Source of the DNA: Saccharospirillum alexandrii
GTDB lineage: Bacteria; Pseudomonadota; Gammaproteobacteria; Pseudomonadales; Natronospirillaceae
Direction of reading: 5' to 3'
Length of the DNA: 64,000 bases
Assembly (NCBI RefSeq): GCF_004000275.1
Contig: NZ_RCIP01000002.1
Span: forward strand, 744,283 to 808,282
Shown here: positions 28,475 through 37,164 of the stretch, one piece after another
How positions within the stretch are numbered: position 1 is the stretch's first letter
How the letters are laid out: each line of letters begins with the position of its first letter
Translations under genes and position numbers: made by a program
Notes under the pieces: generated by a model
Told to the model about the DNA's origin: nothing
The model's database searches: none
What the model saw: the letters and a program-made list of their open reading frames with translations, nothing else

Positions 28475-28507
28475 CGTTTCATCTACTTCCAGAACAGGAG
28501 ATTAATC

Positions 28508-29104
28508 ATGCCCCGTTTCAATACATCCATCGTTTCAGGCAGCGTTTTGATAACCACGTTACTGCCCGGCCTGGCCCTGGCCCATGAAGGCCACATCCAT
28601 GCCTCAGGCTTTGCGGCCGGTCTCGCCCACCCACTGGGCGGACTCGACCATCTGCTGGCCATGGTAGCCGTCGGGTTCTGGTCGACGCACCTTGGCGGCA
28701 ACGCTCGCTGGCAGCTGCCCCTGGTGTTTGTGATCGCGATGCTCCTGGGAGGCACCCTGGCCATGACCGGGTTGGTCGCACCGTTGCTGACGCTGGCGAC
28801 GGAGCCAATGATATTGGCATCATCCGTTGTTATTGGCCTGGTGCTGGCGGTAAACGGCAAATTGAATGCAACCGCTGCGGCAATGCTCTGCGCTGGTTTC
28901 GCCGTCTTCCATGGCCTGGCGCATGGTAACGAAATGCCCTTAGGCAGCTCGGCCCTGGTGTATGCCTTTGGCTTTGTAGTGGCAACGGGAGCCTTGCATG
29001 GCGTTGGCATTCTTTCAGGCCTGGCGGTCAGGGTTCTGCCCGGCTTGCATCGTTGGGCGGGTGGGTTCATAGCATTTTCAGGTCTGGCGCTGAGTTTAAC
29101 GTAA
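28508..29104 (+). CDS. ureJ: HupE/UreJ family nickel permease
   Basis: A 198-residue inner-membrane protein, probably a secondary nickel transporter feeding urease. The signal-like start (LITTLLPGLALA) is followed by the metal-binding HEGHIHASGFAAGLAHPLGG and LDHLLAMVAVGFW, which are the HupE/UreJ hallmarks. Five further hydrophobic segments follow, one with FAVFHGLAHGNEMP. ACAGGAG precedes the ATG. The context at the end of the urease cluster favours UreJ over hydrogenase HupE. It is separated from ureG by the 272-bp element. Confidence 0.92.
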   Translation: MPRFNTSIVSGSVLITTLLPGLALAHEGHIHASGFAAGLAHPLGGLDHLLAMVAVGFWSTHLGGNARWQLPLVFVIAMLLGGTLAMTGLVAPLLTLATEPMILASSVVIGLVLAVNGKLNATAAAMLCAGFAVFHGLAHGNEMPLGSSALVYAFGFVVATGALHGVGILSGLAVRVLPGLHRWAGGFIAFSGLALSLT

Positions 29105-29273
29105 CCGCTGGCTGACCAGACGACCGGGACGTAGATGAATTTAGCTCACTTATGGCTCAAATATTGATCGTTTGTGATGCATCCGGGCTCACCCTATTGT
29201 GGTCACAGCAGGACGGGGATGCAGACAGCATTCCCAAACCCCTGACGTGTTAAGCCACAGAGGAGACGCCCAC

Positions 29274-29498
29274 ATGTTTATTGACCCGGCTATTTTGACC
29301 AATTCAACCCACCACTCTGCACTGATGGAAGGCGACCGCAGAATAAACGTCTATGACGCAGACGTGGCCTATCATATCCGTAACGCCGAGCGTATGCGTT
29401 CCGAAGCGTTTCGCGCCGCCGGTCAGCGCTTTGGTCAGTGGGTGCGAAGCAGCGCACAAAAAGTTTTCCACGCGCCATCTTACGTGCGTCATGCCTGA
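29274..29498 (+). CDS. Small conserved-motif protein A
   Basis: A 74-residue protein I cannot assign to a named family. GAGGAG precedes the ATG at 29274. The segment DVAYHIRNAERMRSEAFRAA and the C-terminal F-H-A-P-S match the small protein at 48494-48688 (DVAYYEAEAMRMRNEYLRSA, F-S-A-P-S). The shared A-x-R-M-R-x-E motif and the amphipathic helix make this a two-member paralogous family in this window. No signal peptide. It stands alone between ureJ and the TIGR03643 gene. A strong stem-loop follows at 29538. Confidence 0.75.
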   Translation: MFIDPAILTNSTHHSALMEGDRRINVYDADVAYHIRNAERMRSEAFRAAGQRFGQWVRSSAQKVFHAPSYVRHA

Positions 29499-29537
29499 GC
29501 CGTTCTTGCTCAGACATCCAGCCTTTAATGACCGACC

Positions 29538-29574
29538 GTCAGGCTGACCGAATCCCATTCGGCATCAGCCTGAC
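29538..29574 (+). terminator. Strong stem-loop downstream of small protein A
   Basis: GTCAGGCTGA pairs with TCAGCCTGAC, with a nested CCGAAT/ATTCGG stem and CCC loop. No clear T-run follows on the plus strand, so it is terminator-like rather than canonical. Confidence 0.5.
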
Positions 29575-29749
29575 TCTGCTTTCGTACTCGACCACCAAAT
29601 CCAATTACGTCACGCCTCAGGTTGCTCACCCAACCGACAGCACACTTCTCTCACGGCCCTCTGATTCTGATCCAGGCAGGATGCCATTGCGTATCAGGTA
29701 GCATGCCTAAACCCGCATGTACCACGCCCCTTTCACAGAGCACAACGCC

Positions 29750-30037
29750 ATGAGCCAGCGCCGTTCTAAACTCTGGAGTCGCTTTCAACACTGGCCTGTC
29801 GATGAACAGTCACGCCTGATCGAAATGGCCTGGGAAGACAGAACGCCCTTCGATGCCATCGAGGCACAGTTCGGCCTGTCTGAAGCCGATGTTATTCGAC
29901 TGATGCAACGGCTGCTCAAACCGACCAGTTTCCGCAACTGGCGCGCTCGTGTCAGCCAGCGTGCCACCAAGCATCTTGCCCTGCGCAATAGCCAGGTGTT
30001 GCGCAGCCACTGCCCTACCCAATACAAACACCGATGA
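29750..30037 (+). CDS. TIGR03643 family protein
   Basis: A 95-residue protein with a helix-turn-helix-like segment ([20 protein letters not shown] then [20 protein letters not shown]). This is the TIGR03643 family, small proteins commonly encoded next to photolyase/cryptochrome genes, as here. The ATG at 29750 matches the family start [12 protein letters not shown]; a further in-frame start at 29717 adds eleven residues. The stop overlaps the photolyase start by 4 bp, so expression is coupled. Function is unknown. Confidence 0.85.
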   Translation: MSQRRSKLWSRFQHWPVDEQSRLIEMAWEDRTPFDAIEAQFGLSEADVIRLMQRLLKPTSFRNWRARVSQRATKHLALRNSQVLRSHCPTQYKHR

Positions 30038-31512
30038 CATTGAACAACGCCAGCGAGCCAGGCAACGGCATCAGCGTTGTGTGGTTCAAGCGTGACCTGC
30101 GTTTGCACGACCACAGGCCGCTGCAACAGGCCATCGAATCCGGATACCCGGTTTTGTTGATCTACATTGCCGAGCCAGACTTGCTGACCGACCCGCATTA
30201 CGATGAACGGCACTGGCGCTTTATCCGACAGTCCATTCAAGACATGAACCGGCGCCTGAAACCCTATGGTAACCGGGTGGTAAAACGCAGTGGCGATGCC
30301 CTGAAGATACTGGCACAACTGCACAAGGACCATCGCATCATCAGCCTGCACAGCCATGAGGAAACTGGCATTGCCATTACCTTTGAGCGGGACAAGGCCG
30401 TCGCCAACTGGTGTAGAGACCACGGCATAAACTGGCAGGAAACACCCAACGGTGCAGTCCAGCGTGGCCTCACTCACCGCCACCACTGGGACAAGCACTG
30501 GCAAGCCATCATGCAAGCTGAACCGGTTAACCCGGACCTGGCGCGACTGGTGCCGGTGAACAGCCTAGCGGATGACTGGCCATGGCCGGCCGACTGGCCA
30601 CAACAAGCAGACCAGTTTCAGACCGGTGGGGAAACCGCAGCCTGGCATACGCTGCAGTCGTTCTTTGAGGCACGCGGCCAGAACTATGCGAGACACATCT
30701 CCAAGCCTCTGCTGAGCCGCGATAGCTGCTCCCGTCTGTCACCCTATCTTGCCTGGGGAAACCTGAGCATTCGACAGGTTTATCAGCGATTACAGGAAGA
30801 CTGGCATCGCCCGGGGTGGCATCGTGCATTACAGGCGTTCGCGTCCCGTTTGCATTGGCAGGGCCATTTCATTCAGAAGTTCGAGAGCGAATCACGAATG
30901 GAATTTGAACCGGTAAACCGGGGCTATAACTCCATTGAATATCGGCAAGGGCCTGAAGCCGAGGCGGATCTGATCGCCTGGCAAACCGGAAACACAGGCT
31001 ACCCCCTTGTGGATGCCTGCATGCGTGCAGTCATCGCTACCGGCTATTTGAATTTCAGAATGCGCGCCATGCTGGTCAGCTTTTTAACGCACCATCTCTG
31101 GCTCGACTGGCGATGGGGGGTGCACCATCTGGCCAAACAGTTTCTGGACTTCGAGCCGGGCATTCACTACGCCCAGTTTCAGATGCAGGCGGGCCATACT
31201 GGCACCAATACGGTACGGATCTACAACCCGGTCAAGCAATCTCAGGAGCACGACCCGGACGGTCAATTCATTCGCCAGTGGGTGCCAGAGTTATCCGACC
31301 TGCCCGACACTGATCTTCACACGCCCTGGGACTTGCCCCCCCTGGAGGCTGTCATGATCGGTTTTCAGCTGGGGCGCGATTATCCGGAGCCTATCGTCGA
31401 TATCACCCTCACTGGCCGTCATGCTCGCGACCGTTTGTGGCAACAGCGCAGCGCACCGGGCGTGCAGGCCGAACAGCAACGCATTCTGGCCACGCATGTC
31501 AGGCCGGACTAG
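30034..31512 (+). CDS. Cryptochrome/photolyase family flavoprotein
   Basis: A 492-residue FAD-binding protein. The N-terminal photolyase-like alpha/beta domain starts at [19 protein letters not shown], and the helical FAD domain includes [53 protein letters not shown] and [20 protein letters not shown]. It is either a light-driven DNA repair enzyme or a blue-light receptor. The segment before VRIYNP reads [11 protein letters not shown], where typical CPD photolyases have W-Q-W-x-A-G-T-G-x-D, so substrate or function may differ. Coupled to the TIGR03643 gene; convergent with DUF2235 three bases away. Confidence 0.9.
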   Translation: MTLNNASEPGNGISVVWFKRDLRLHDHRPLQQAIESGYPVLLIYIAEPDLLTDPHYDERHWRFIRQSIQDMNRRLKPYGNRVVKRSGDALKILAQLHKDHRIISLHSHEETGIAITFERDKAVANWCRDHGINWQETPNGAVQRGLTHRHHWDKHWQAIMQAEPVNPDLARLVPVNSLADDWPWPADWPQQADQFQTGGETAAWHTLQSFFEARGQNYARHISKPLLSRDSCSRLSPYLAWGNLSIRQVYQRLQEDWHRPGWHRALQAFASRLHWQGHFIQKFESESRMEFEPVNRGYNSIEYRQGPEAEADLIAWQTGNTGYPLVDACMRAVIATGYLNFRMRAMLVSFLTHHLWLDWRWGVHHLAKQFLDFEPGIHYAQFQMQAGHTGTNTVRIYNPVKQSQEHDPDGQFIRQWVPELSDLPDTDLHTPWDLPPLEAVMIGFQLGRDYPEPIVDITLTGRHARDRLWQQRSAPGVQAEQQRILATHVRPD

Positions 31513-31515
31513 ACG

Positions 31516-32553
31516 TTAATCGCCGACATCCAGATTGTCCCACCCGACCTGCTCGACGAGCGCCGTCAACTGCTTTGGCCGATACTGTGAATCGGCCAAA
31601 TAGCGGGCCTTAACACTCGGGTGAATTCGAATGGGCCTGTCTTTTGGCTGCAGCTCCCGGTGCAGAGGCCGCTTTAAGCGGTATACGTGTTTTCGGGTTT
31701 TGTGCAGCCTTGCCCGCACACCGTCGGTGAGGCCGCTCTCCAAATGTGACTCCACACTCAGCCCAGCCGCTTTGGCTTCTTTTATCATCCAACTCAACGG
31801 CACGTCGGAAGCCAATAATCCGGTGCCTTTGTCAGGTGGGTAAGAGCCGCCGACATCTGAATGCACGCCCGCAAACCAGACTTGTTTCAAATCCACACCG
31901 GGCCTGGGAAGCCAAACGGTTGGCTCAAAATCTTCCCGCTGCTCGTCGATGGCAATAGCATGACGGGCAATGGCCACGTTAGCGCCCATTTTGGTATCGT
32001 AAAACTCGTCGTGACTGTCTAGCAGCCCCATTAAACTGAAGGGAATCCCCAGGGATCCAACCGTATCCCAGACGCCAACAAAATGGACGTTGCGCGTTGA
32101 GTGTGCATGGCGCTGCCGAAACGCAACGGCGTTTGCACCGCTCGGGCTGTTCCTGGCGACCGGGCTTTTATAAATCTTCCAGGCTTCGGCGATTAACGGG
32201 GCATCCGCTCGTTTCAGAATGCCGCAGTTATTGATCAGCCCACTCAGTGCCCGCACCGTATAAGCGCCGCGACTGAACCCGAATAGATAGATACGATCAC
32301 CGGGATGATAGTTCTGAACAATGTACCGATAACCATCGACAATGTTTTTGTGAATACCACGACCGGTGGCTCCGGCGGACAATTTGCTGTGATAGGACCC
32401 CAGCCCCCAGTCATAGAAGACATGCTGGCGCTGGCCACCCTGTTCGGGAGTAATGGCTCGGGCAAGCCTTAACACATTGCTGGGGTGATCTTCTTCGAGG
32501 TCTTCCTCGGGACGGTTCCAGGTTCCGTCCGCGCATACGATGATATTCGCCAT
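31516..32553 (-). CDS. DUF2235 (alpha/beta-hydrolase-like) protein
   Basis: A 345-residue protein opening with IIVCADGTWNRPEED, the family start. GFSRGAYTVRALSG places the nucleophile Ser94 in a G-x-S-x-G elbow; GVWDTVGSLGIP and FAGVHSDVGGSYP supply the likely Asp and His (~231). DUF2235 is the fold of Tle1-type T6SS phospholipases but also occurs in many non-secreted proteins. No signal peptide or VgrG neighbour is seen, so an effector role is speculation. It is transcribed toward the photolyase gene. Confidence 0.85.
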   Translation of the reverse strand: MANIIVCADGTWNRPEEDLEEDHPSNVLRLARAITPEQGGQRQHVFYDWGLGSYHSKLSAGATGRGIHKNIVDGYRYIVQNYHPGDRIYLFGFSRGAYTVRALSGLINNCGILKRADAPLIAEAWKIYKSPVARNSPSGANAVAFRQRHAHSTRNVHFVGVWDTVGSLGIPFSLMGLLDSHDEFYDTKMGANVAIARHAIAIDEQREDFEPTVWLPRPGVDLKQVWFAGVHSDVGGSYPPDKGTGLLASDVPLSWMIKEAKAAGLSVESHLESGLTDGVRARLHKTRKHVYRLKRPLHRELQPKDRPIRIHPSVKARYLADSQYRPKQLTALVEQVGWDNLDVGD

Positions 32554-32827
32554 GGCGTTGCTTCCTTGTCGTAATGGTCAGTCAAACCGATAGAGCTGCG
32601 TACTGCCATTTTCGCCAACGCTCTGAATGCCGATTATAGCCGAAAATAGGCACAGAACGCGCTAACCGCTCTTCGAATCGACCACTCGGGGGCGCTCGGG
32701 TCACGGTTGCACCGAGTAACGCAACACCTTACAGAGCCTCTGCGCTTCCAGCGCGACTTGGCGACATGACACAACCGGTTTCGCGCCGCTTCGTCCGAAG
32801 CACCGTCCGCCCGACATTATTAACAGG
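32554..32827. other. Intergenic, no gene seen
   Basis: About 270 bp upstream of the DUF2235 gene and downstream of the DUF2237 gene. I find no reading frame with family resemblance, no clear repeat and no convincing promoter. Confidence 0.4.
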
Positions 32828-33205
32828 CTAGTTCAAGTCGGCGGCGTACTGCTTAAGGAGTTCCATTGGCACGACGTCCAATGCTCTGATGTGGGTGCTC
32901 CTGAGGTGCAACCTGGGTGCCGCATCGTCCTGGACGGCTTCGAGCCATCTCGCGGCGCATACGCACCAGCTGTCGCCAGGCCTTAGCCCATTGAAGTCAA
33001 ACTCTGGTCTGGGCGTTGACAGATCATTGCCTCTCGCCTTCGAATACTCCAGAAACGCCTTGGTGGCTTCAATACAAACGGTATGAGACCCAACATCCTG
33101 TTTACAGGTATTGCACTGCCCGTCTCTGAAAAATCCGGTAACCGGGTCTTGCCCACACACTTCCAGCTTTTCACCGAATACGTTAATCGATTCATCCATT
33201 TCCAT
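32828..33205 (-). CDS. DUF2237 family protein
   Basis: A 125-residue cytosolic protein. NVFGEKLEVCGQDPVTGFFR, then DVGSHTVCIEATKAFLEYSK, ARGNDLSTPRPEFDFNGLRP and GDSWCVCAARWLEA are the near-invariant blocks of DUF2237, widespread in bacteria and without known function. Five conserved cysteines suggest metal or redox chemistry, but this is inference. It is followed on the same strand, upstream, by a 109-residue protein gene. Confidence 0.92.
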   Translation of the reverse strand: MEMDESINVFGEKLEVCGQDPVTGFFRDGQCNTCKQDVGSHTVCIEATKAFLEYSKARGNDLSTPRPEFDFNGLRPGDSWCVCAARWLEAVQDDAAPRLHLRSTHIRALDVVPMELLKQYAADLN

Positions 33206-33268
33206 AACTCAAGCACCTGTGATGTCTAGTAAGTTGAGAGCAAGAAGACTGGTGGCCGCGTTTCAGCT

Positions 33269-33598
33269 TTACCAGGTCACTTCCTGGCCCGCCTCTACCA
33301 CCATGCCTGAGTCAATGATCGTCGTCACCACGTGAACCTCAGACAGTGCCACCTCAAAATAGATTGCCAACGCCCTGGATAAGCCGGTTTGAAGCGCCGA
33401 AATTTGGCTGGAGGACCAGGCAGACGGTAACAGGAGAACAGCCATGACACTGTAGCTCTGGCCACACTGATGATGACTCGTCATCAGGTTTACCGTCATG
33501 TGCTCTGAAGACAAACCTGATTCGGCACTCCAGTGCTCAAGGAGCTCACCCGACCCTTGCGGACAATGCGGCGCTACGATGCAGTTGGCTATCGGCAT
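33269..33598 (-). CDS. Small protein, possibly tautomerase-like
   Basis: A 109-residue protein starting Met-Pro, as tautomerase-superfamily members do. The C-terminal part (LSRALAIYFEVALSEVHVVT, then IIDSGMVVEAGQEVTW) has a helix followed by a strand that could fit a 4-oxalocrotonate-tautomerase-like fold. I do not recognise a specific family, and the similarity is weak. It lies 63 bp upstream of DUF2237 on the same strand, so the two may be co-transcribed. Confidence 0.6.
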   Translation of the reverse strand: MPIANCIVAPHCPQGSGELLEHWSAESGLSSEHMTVNLMTSHHQCGQSYSVMAVLLLPSAWSSSQISALQTGLSRALAIYFEVALSEVHVVTTIIDSGMVVEAGQEVTW

Positions 33599-33729
33599 AT
33601 CTGACTACCTCTGGATGTACACGAACAGTAGCTTCTTACACTGTGTCCGGTTGTAACAGACTCTCAATAACCTATCGTCGCTTGATGGGTTGTCAGAAAG
33701 GCTGCCTCCACTGCGGAGCACAACCCTCT

Positions 33730-35052
33730 TTACATCACATCCCGCAGGCGATGGTACAGCATTCCCAATGCCAGTATCGGAGACCTGAATCTCGGGCCGC
33801 CTGGAAAGGTGATGTGTTTTACTTTTTCGAAAATATCCAGGCGCTGGCTTTCAAGATGAATGCTTTCGGCAATCAGGCGCCCCGCCAAATGGGTCACATT
33901 CAAGCCGTGCCCGGAATAGGCCTGAGCATAGTAAACATTGGGTTTCAGGCGACCCACCTGCGGAAACCGGTTGGCGCCAATCCCGATCATGCCGCCCCAC
34001 TGGTAATCAATGCGCAGTGACTTGAGATACGGAAACACCCGGTCCAGATGGGGTTTGATGGCCGCTTCTATCGAAGCCGGGTCGCGACCGGAATAGTTGC
34101 ACAAGCCGCCAAACAAGAGCCGACGGTCTGCACTCAGCCGATAATAATCGAGCGCAACATTCAGGTCGCAGACGGCCATGTCTTGCGGCAAGGCCCGTTT
34201 GGCCTGGGCTTCCGTCAAAGGCTCAGTGGCAACGACATAGCTGCCAGCGGGGAGCACCTTGCCAGCCAGGGTATCGTTTAGGCCGGCCACATAGGCGTTA
34301 CCGCACAACACCAGCCGGTCTGCACGCACCTCGCCTTCGGCCGTACGCACACAGACCCGGTCTCCATGCTCAACTGACACCACCAGACTGTTTTCAAAAA
34401 TGCGAACACCCAACTGGCTGGCCGCCGCCGCCTCTCCGGTGATCAGGTTCAAGGGGTGCAGGTGACCTGCCCCCCGGTCAATCAGGCCCCCGATGTAGCG
34501 GTCAGACCCAACCACCTCGTGCATGCGGTCTTTGCCGATGCGTTCAATCTCGTGCGGGTAACCGGTGGCTTTCAATTCGTCGTAATCGGCATCCAGATCC
34601 TTCAGGTGACGCGGGCGCAGGGCCAAATCGCAATAACCCCATTTCAGATCGCACTCAATCCCAAAACGGGCAACCCGCTCCCGAATGATATCGACAGACT
34701 CGTACCCCATCTGAGTCACGGCGTCGATACCTGCTTGTCCCAGTGCCTTACGAAAGGGCTCCAGTCCATGACCGACCCCACGTATCAGCTGACCGCCGTT
34801 ACGGCCACTGGCGCCCCAGCCAATGCGACGCCCTTCGAGCAACACCACGCTGTACCCCCGGTCTGCCAACTCCAACGCTGTGTTCACACCACTGAAACCA
34901 CCCCCCACAACGCACACATCGGCATCCAAAGCCTCGGTCAGCGTCGGGTAGCGGTGCTGGGTAGCCGGATTGGCCGTGGCTACGTAATAAGAAGCTGGGT
35001 AATCATCGGTATGGGTACTGGGGTTCAAATAACTGCTGGAAGTGGCTTTCAT
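33730..35052 (-). CDS. FAD-dependent oxidoreductase, PuuB-like
   Basis: A 440-residue DAO-family flavoenzyme. The start YPASYYVATAN, the dinucleotide fold DVCVVGGGFSGVNTALELAD and GWGASGRNGGQL are typical of gamma-glutamylputrescine oxidase (PuuB/OrdL) types; YYAQAYSGHGLNVTHLAG is the C-terminal FAD motif. It probably oxidises an amine or amino-acid derivative. It is divergent from a PuuR-like regulator, which supports a role in polyamine catabolism, but no PuuA/C/D homologue lies in this window. Confidence 0.85.
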   Translation of the reverse strand: MKATSSSYLNPSTHTDDYPASYYVATANPATQHRYPTLTEALDADVCVVGGGFSGVNTALELADRGYSVVLLEGRRIGWGASGRNGGQLIRGVGHGLEPFRKALGQAGIDAVTQMGYESVDIIRERVARFGIECDLKWGYCDLALRPRHLKDLDADYDELKATGYPHEIERIGKDRMHEVVGSDRYIGGLIDRGAGHLHPLNLITGEAAAASQLGVRIFENSLVVSVEHGDRVCVRTAEGEVRADRLVLCGNAYVAGLNDTLAGKVLPAGSYVVATEPLTEAQAKRALPQDMAVCDLNVALDYYRLSADRRLLFGGLCNYSGRDPASIEAAIKPHLDRVFPYLKSLRIDYQWGGMIGIGANRFPQVGRLKPNVYYAQAYSGHGLNVTHLAGRLIAESIHLESQRLDIFEKVKHITFPGGPRFRSPILALGMLYHRLRDVM

Positions 35053-35317
35053 GTCATCTGGGCCGTCAATTATAATCGTCGAATGTTCGGTATTTTTGAC
35101 ATAAATGACGCGGTTTTACAACTCACGTTTCGGCGTTTGGCTTACCTCAAGGGCATTGGCCCGCACCGGATACCGGGTAGTGCAACTGAGTCACACAGGC
35201 ATATCGAGAAGTTGCCAGTATTTGCTACACTCTGTAAAAAATAATGAATGCCTGGCGTGTGATGACTTATCATGCCGCTTTCCATTGAAAAATGCTCGTT
35301 ACCGGAGGAAACAACCC
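35053..35317. promoter_or_regulatory. Divergent control region of the PuuB/PuuR-like pair
   Basis: On the minus strand TATAAT sits about 20 bases upstream of the oxidoreductase ATG (plus-strand ATTATA near 35069-35074) and is a plausible -10 box without a good -35. TTGACA at 35096-35101 on the plus strand lacks a good -10 at proper spacing. PuuR-type regulators usually bind such regions; no operator can be defined by eye. Confidence 0.35.
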
Positions 35318-35866
35318 TTGGATGTGGGTGAACGACTCAAAGTTATACGCAAACAAAAAGGCCTGTCGCAGCGCGAGCTGGCCAAGCGTGCCGGTGTCAC
35401 CAACAGCACCATTTCGATGATCGAAAAGAACAGTGTTAGCCCCAGCGTCGGCTCACTGAAGAAAGTGCTGCAAGGCATTCCGATGTCACTGGTCGAGTTC
35501 TTTGCCGAAGAGGCAGAAGCCGATGCCAGCCAACCCGTGGTGTACAGCCCGGATGAATTCATGGATCTGTCGGTCAACGATGTCAGCATGAAGCTGGTGG
35601 GTAAGGCCTATGGCCGCCGCGCCCTGGCCTTCATGATCGAAACCTACGAACCCGGTTCCGATACCGGTGCTGACCTCTACGTGCATGAAGGCGAAGAAGC
35701 GGGCCTGGTCATCAGCGGCCGCTTTGAGTTGACCGTGGGCACCGAGGTGTACGAACTGAAAACCGGCGATGCCTACTATTTTGACTCGACCCGGCCACAC
35801 CGCTTTCGAAACCCGTTTGATGAACCCTGCCAGATCGTTTCGGCGACTACACCCGCCAATTTCTAA
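35318..35866 (+). CDS. XRE-cupin transcriptional regulator, PuuR-like
   Basis: A 182-residue regulator. An N-terminal helix-turn-helix (RLKVIRKQKGLSQRELAKRA, then VTNSTISMIEKNSVSPSVGS) is joined to a C-terminal cupin sensor domain (HEGEEAGLVISGRFELTVG, DAYYFDSTRPHRFRNP). This is the PuuR layout and length. I take the TTG at 35318, eight bases after GGAGGAAA, as the start; the frame is open to 35105 but the upstream part is not conserved. It probably represses the divergent oxidoreductase gene. Confidence 0.88.
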   Translation: MDVGERLKVIRKQKGLSQRELAKRAGVTNSTISMIEKNSVSPSVGSLKKVLQGIPMSLVEFFAEEAEADASQPVVYSPDEFMDLSVNDVSMKLVGKAYGRRALAFMIETYEPGSDTGADLYVHEGEEAGLVISGRFELTVGTEVYELKTGDAYYFDSTRPHRFRNPFDEPCQIVSATTPANF

Positions 35867-35954
35867 ATCACCCAAGCCTCCACCGCCGTTTTTAATGGTC
35901 TATTCTGGTACGTGTAGCGAATAAATCGCGACACCCCGGATGGAGGTACCAGTG

Positions 35955-36518
35955 ATGCACTGCGTCCGACACACCCACTGGACCTGGCTGATAGCCGCGG
36001 TCTTGTGGATCACTACCGGCGTTAATGCCGACCAGAATGACGAACGTCTTGACCCCCTCTTCGACGAACTGCAATCCTCGCCCGGGGTTAACGTCTCCTC
36101 GGTGATTGAACAGCAAATCTGGGTGCTGTGGAGCCGGGGCCCGACGGATGAAGCAACCCGGCAGTTGCGCCGGGGCGTTCGCGCCATGCAGCGCGGTGAT
36201 CTCGACGCGGCCCTCGGGGTGTTCGACCAACTGATTGACGAAGAACCCGAATTCGCCGAAGCCTGGAACAAACGGGCCACTCTGCACTACCTGCGCGGCG
36301 ACATCAGCCAGTCGATGGCCGATATTGAACAGACCCTAACGCTCGAACCCCGACATTTTGGCGCCCTGGCCGGCCTGGGCTCCATTTTCGCGCGGCTGCA
36401 GCAACCGGCGGCCGCGATTAGAGCCTACGAACAGGTGCTGGACATTTACCCGCAATCAACCCAAAGCCAGCGCAACCTCGAGCGTCTGCGCCAGGAGATC
36501 GAAGGCCGGGCCATCTGA
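35955..36518 (+). CDS. Exported TPR-repeat protein
   Basis: About 187 residues. The N-terminus is a signal peptide (WTWLIAAVLWITTGVNA) followed by ~40 acidic residues and about three tetratricopeptide repeats (RGDLDAALGVFDQLIDEEPE, AEAWNKRATLHYLRGDISQS, PAAAIRAYEQVLDIYPQS), so it is a periplasmic protein-interaction module. GGAGGT at 35942-35947 lies seven bases before the ATG at 35955, so I prefer that over the ATG at 35940. No partner is evident. Confidence 0.82.
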   Translation: MHCVRHTHWTWLIAAVLWITTGVNADQNDERLDPLFDELQSSPGVNVSSVIEQQIWVLWSRGPTDEATRQLRRGVRAMQRGDLDAALGVFDQLIDEEPEFAEAWNKRATLHYLRGDISQSMADIEQTLTLEPRHFGALAGLGSIFARLQQPAAAIRAYEQVLDIYPQSTQSQRNLERLRQEIEGRAI

Positions 36519-36644
36519 GACGCTGTTCATCCAGATTGACGGTTTTACAGAGGCCGGGCAGCGGTTTGGCGCCCGGCAATGGTAGTGTCATATGAAACAG
36601 CTATGCTTAGAGCTCACGCTAACTGCACGTGGGGGGTACATCGT

Positions 36645-36881
36645 ATGCTGACACCCTTACCGGATATGACCACGCTGTTCGATCAGCTCGGGCTCGATAG
36701 CAGCCAGGACGCCATAGAAGCCTTCTTCCGGCATCATCATCTCGGGCAGAATGAGGATGTCTCTGAAGCGGACTTTCTAAGCTTCGAACAACGTCTGACG
36801 CTGACCCGGATGCGCGATGACGACGCCGAATGGGCTGAGCTGGTCGATACCATGGAATCCCTGCTGCACAAGAATTCGTAA
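36645..36881 (+). CDS. DUF2789 family protein
   Basis: A 78-residue protein matching the short DUF2789 pattern: MTTLFDQLGLDSSQDAIEAF near the start and RMRDDDAEWAELVDTMESLL near the end. Function unknown. A G-rich run (GGGGGG) precedes the ATG at 36645; longer in-frame starts are not supported by the family length. The next gene begins 22 bp downstream. Confidence 0.85.
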   Translation: MLTPLPDMTTLFDQLGLDSSQDAIEAFFRHHHLGQNEDVSEADFLSFEQRLTLTRMRDDDAEWAELVDTMESLLHKNS

Positions 36882-36903
36882 GCCTTTTTCGCAGGAGCAC
36901 GCT

Positions 36904-37161
36904 ATGCCTGATGTTCAGCATCAGCCCGAACACCATCGTTTTGTGATCGAGATGGATGGCGAAACCTCGTCTTTGACCTATCACCATCCGCAGGGATCCA
37001 GCCAGGTCGATTTTGACCACACCTTTGTTCCGCCCGCCCTGCGCCACCATGGGCTGGCCCGGCAGCTGGTGGATGCCGGGCTTGCGTGGGCACGGGAGCA
37101 GGGCTACGACATCAACGCCTCCTGCAGCTATGTGGATGCGGTCATAAAGCGCGGAGGCTGA
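36904..37161 (+). CDS. Small GNAT-like acetyltransferase (YidJ/Gcn5-type)
   Basis: An 85-residue minimal GNAT of the Acetyltransf_CG type. FVIEMDGETSSLTYHHPQGS, then VDFDHTFVPPALRHHGLARQ with the R-H-H-G-L-A acetyl-CoA loop, and LAWAREQGYDINASCSYV with the conserved cysteine. CAGGAG precedes the ATG. It follows the DUF2789 gene and is convergent with ligB, leaving three bases between stops. Confidence 0.88.
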   Translation: MPDVQHQPEHHRFVIEMDGETSSLTYHHPQGSSQVDFDHTFVPPALRHHGLARQLVDAGLAWAREQGYDINASCSYVDAVIKRGG

Positions 37162-37164
37162 CCG

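Noticed and set aside
28145-28507. Short reading frames within the ureG-ureJ element as a transposase remnant
   Set aside because: Frames are short, differ on each strand and follow the hairpin symmetry; no transposase motif such as a DDE region is visible.
35105-35317. N-terminal extension of the PuuR-like regulator
   Set aside because: The extension has no family similarity, and GGAGGAAA before the TTG at 35318 gives a regulator of normal length.
36579-36644. Longer DUF2789 protein starting at 36579
   Set aside because: The extra 22 residues are not family-like and the ribosome-binding context is better before the ATG at 36645.
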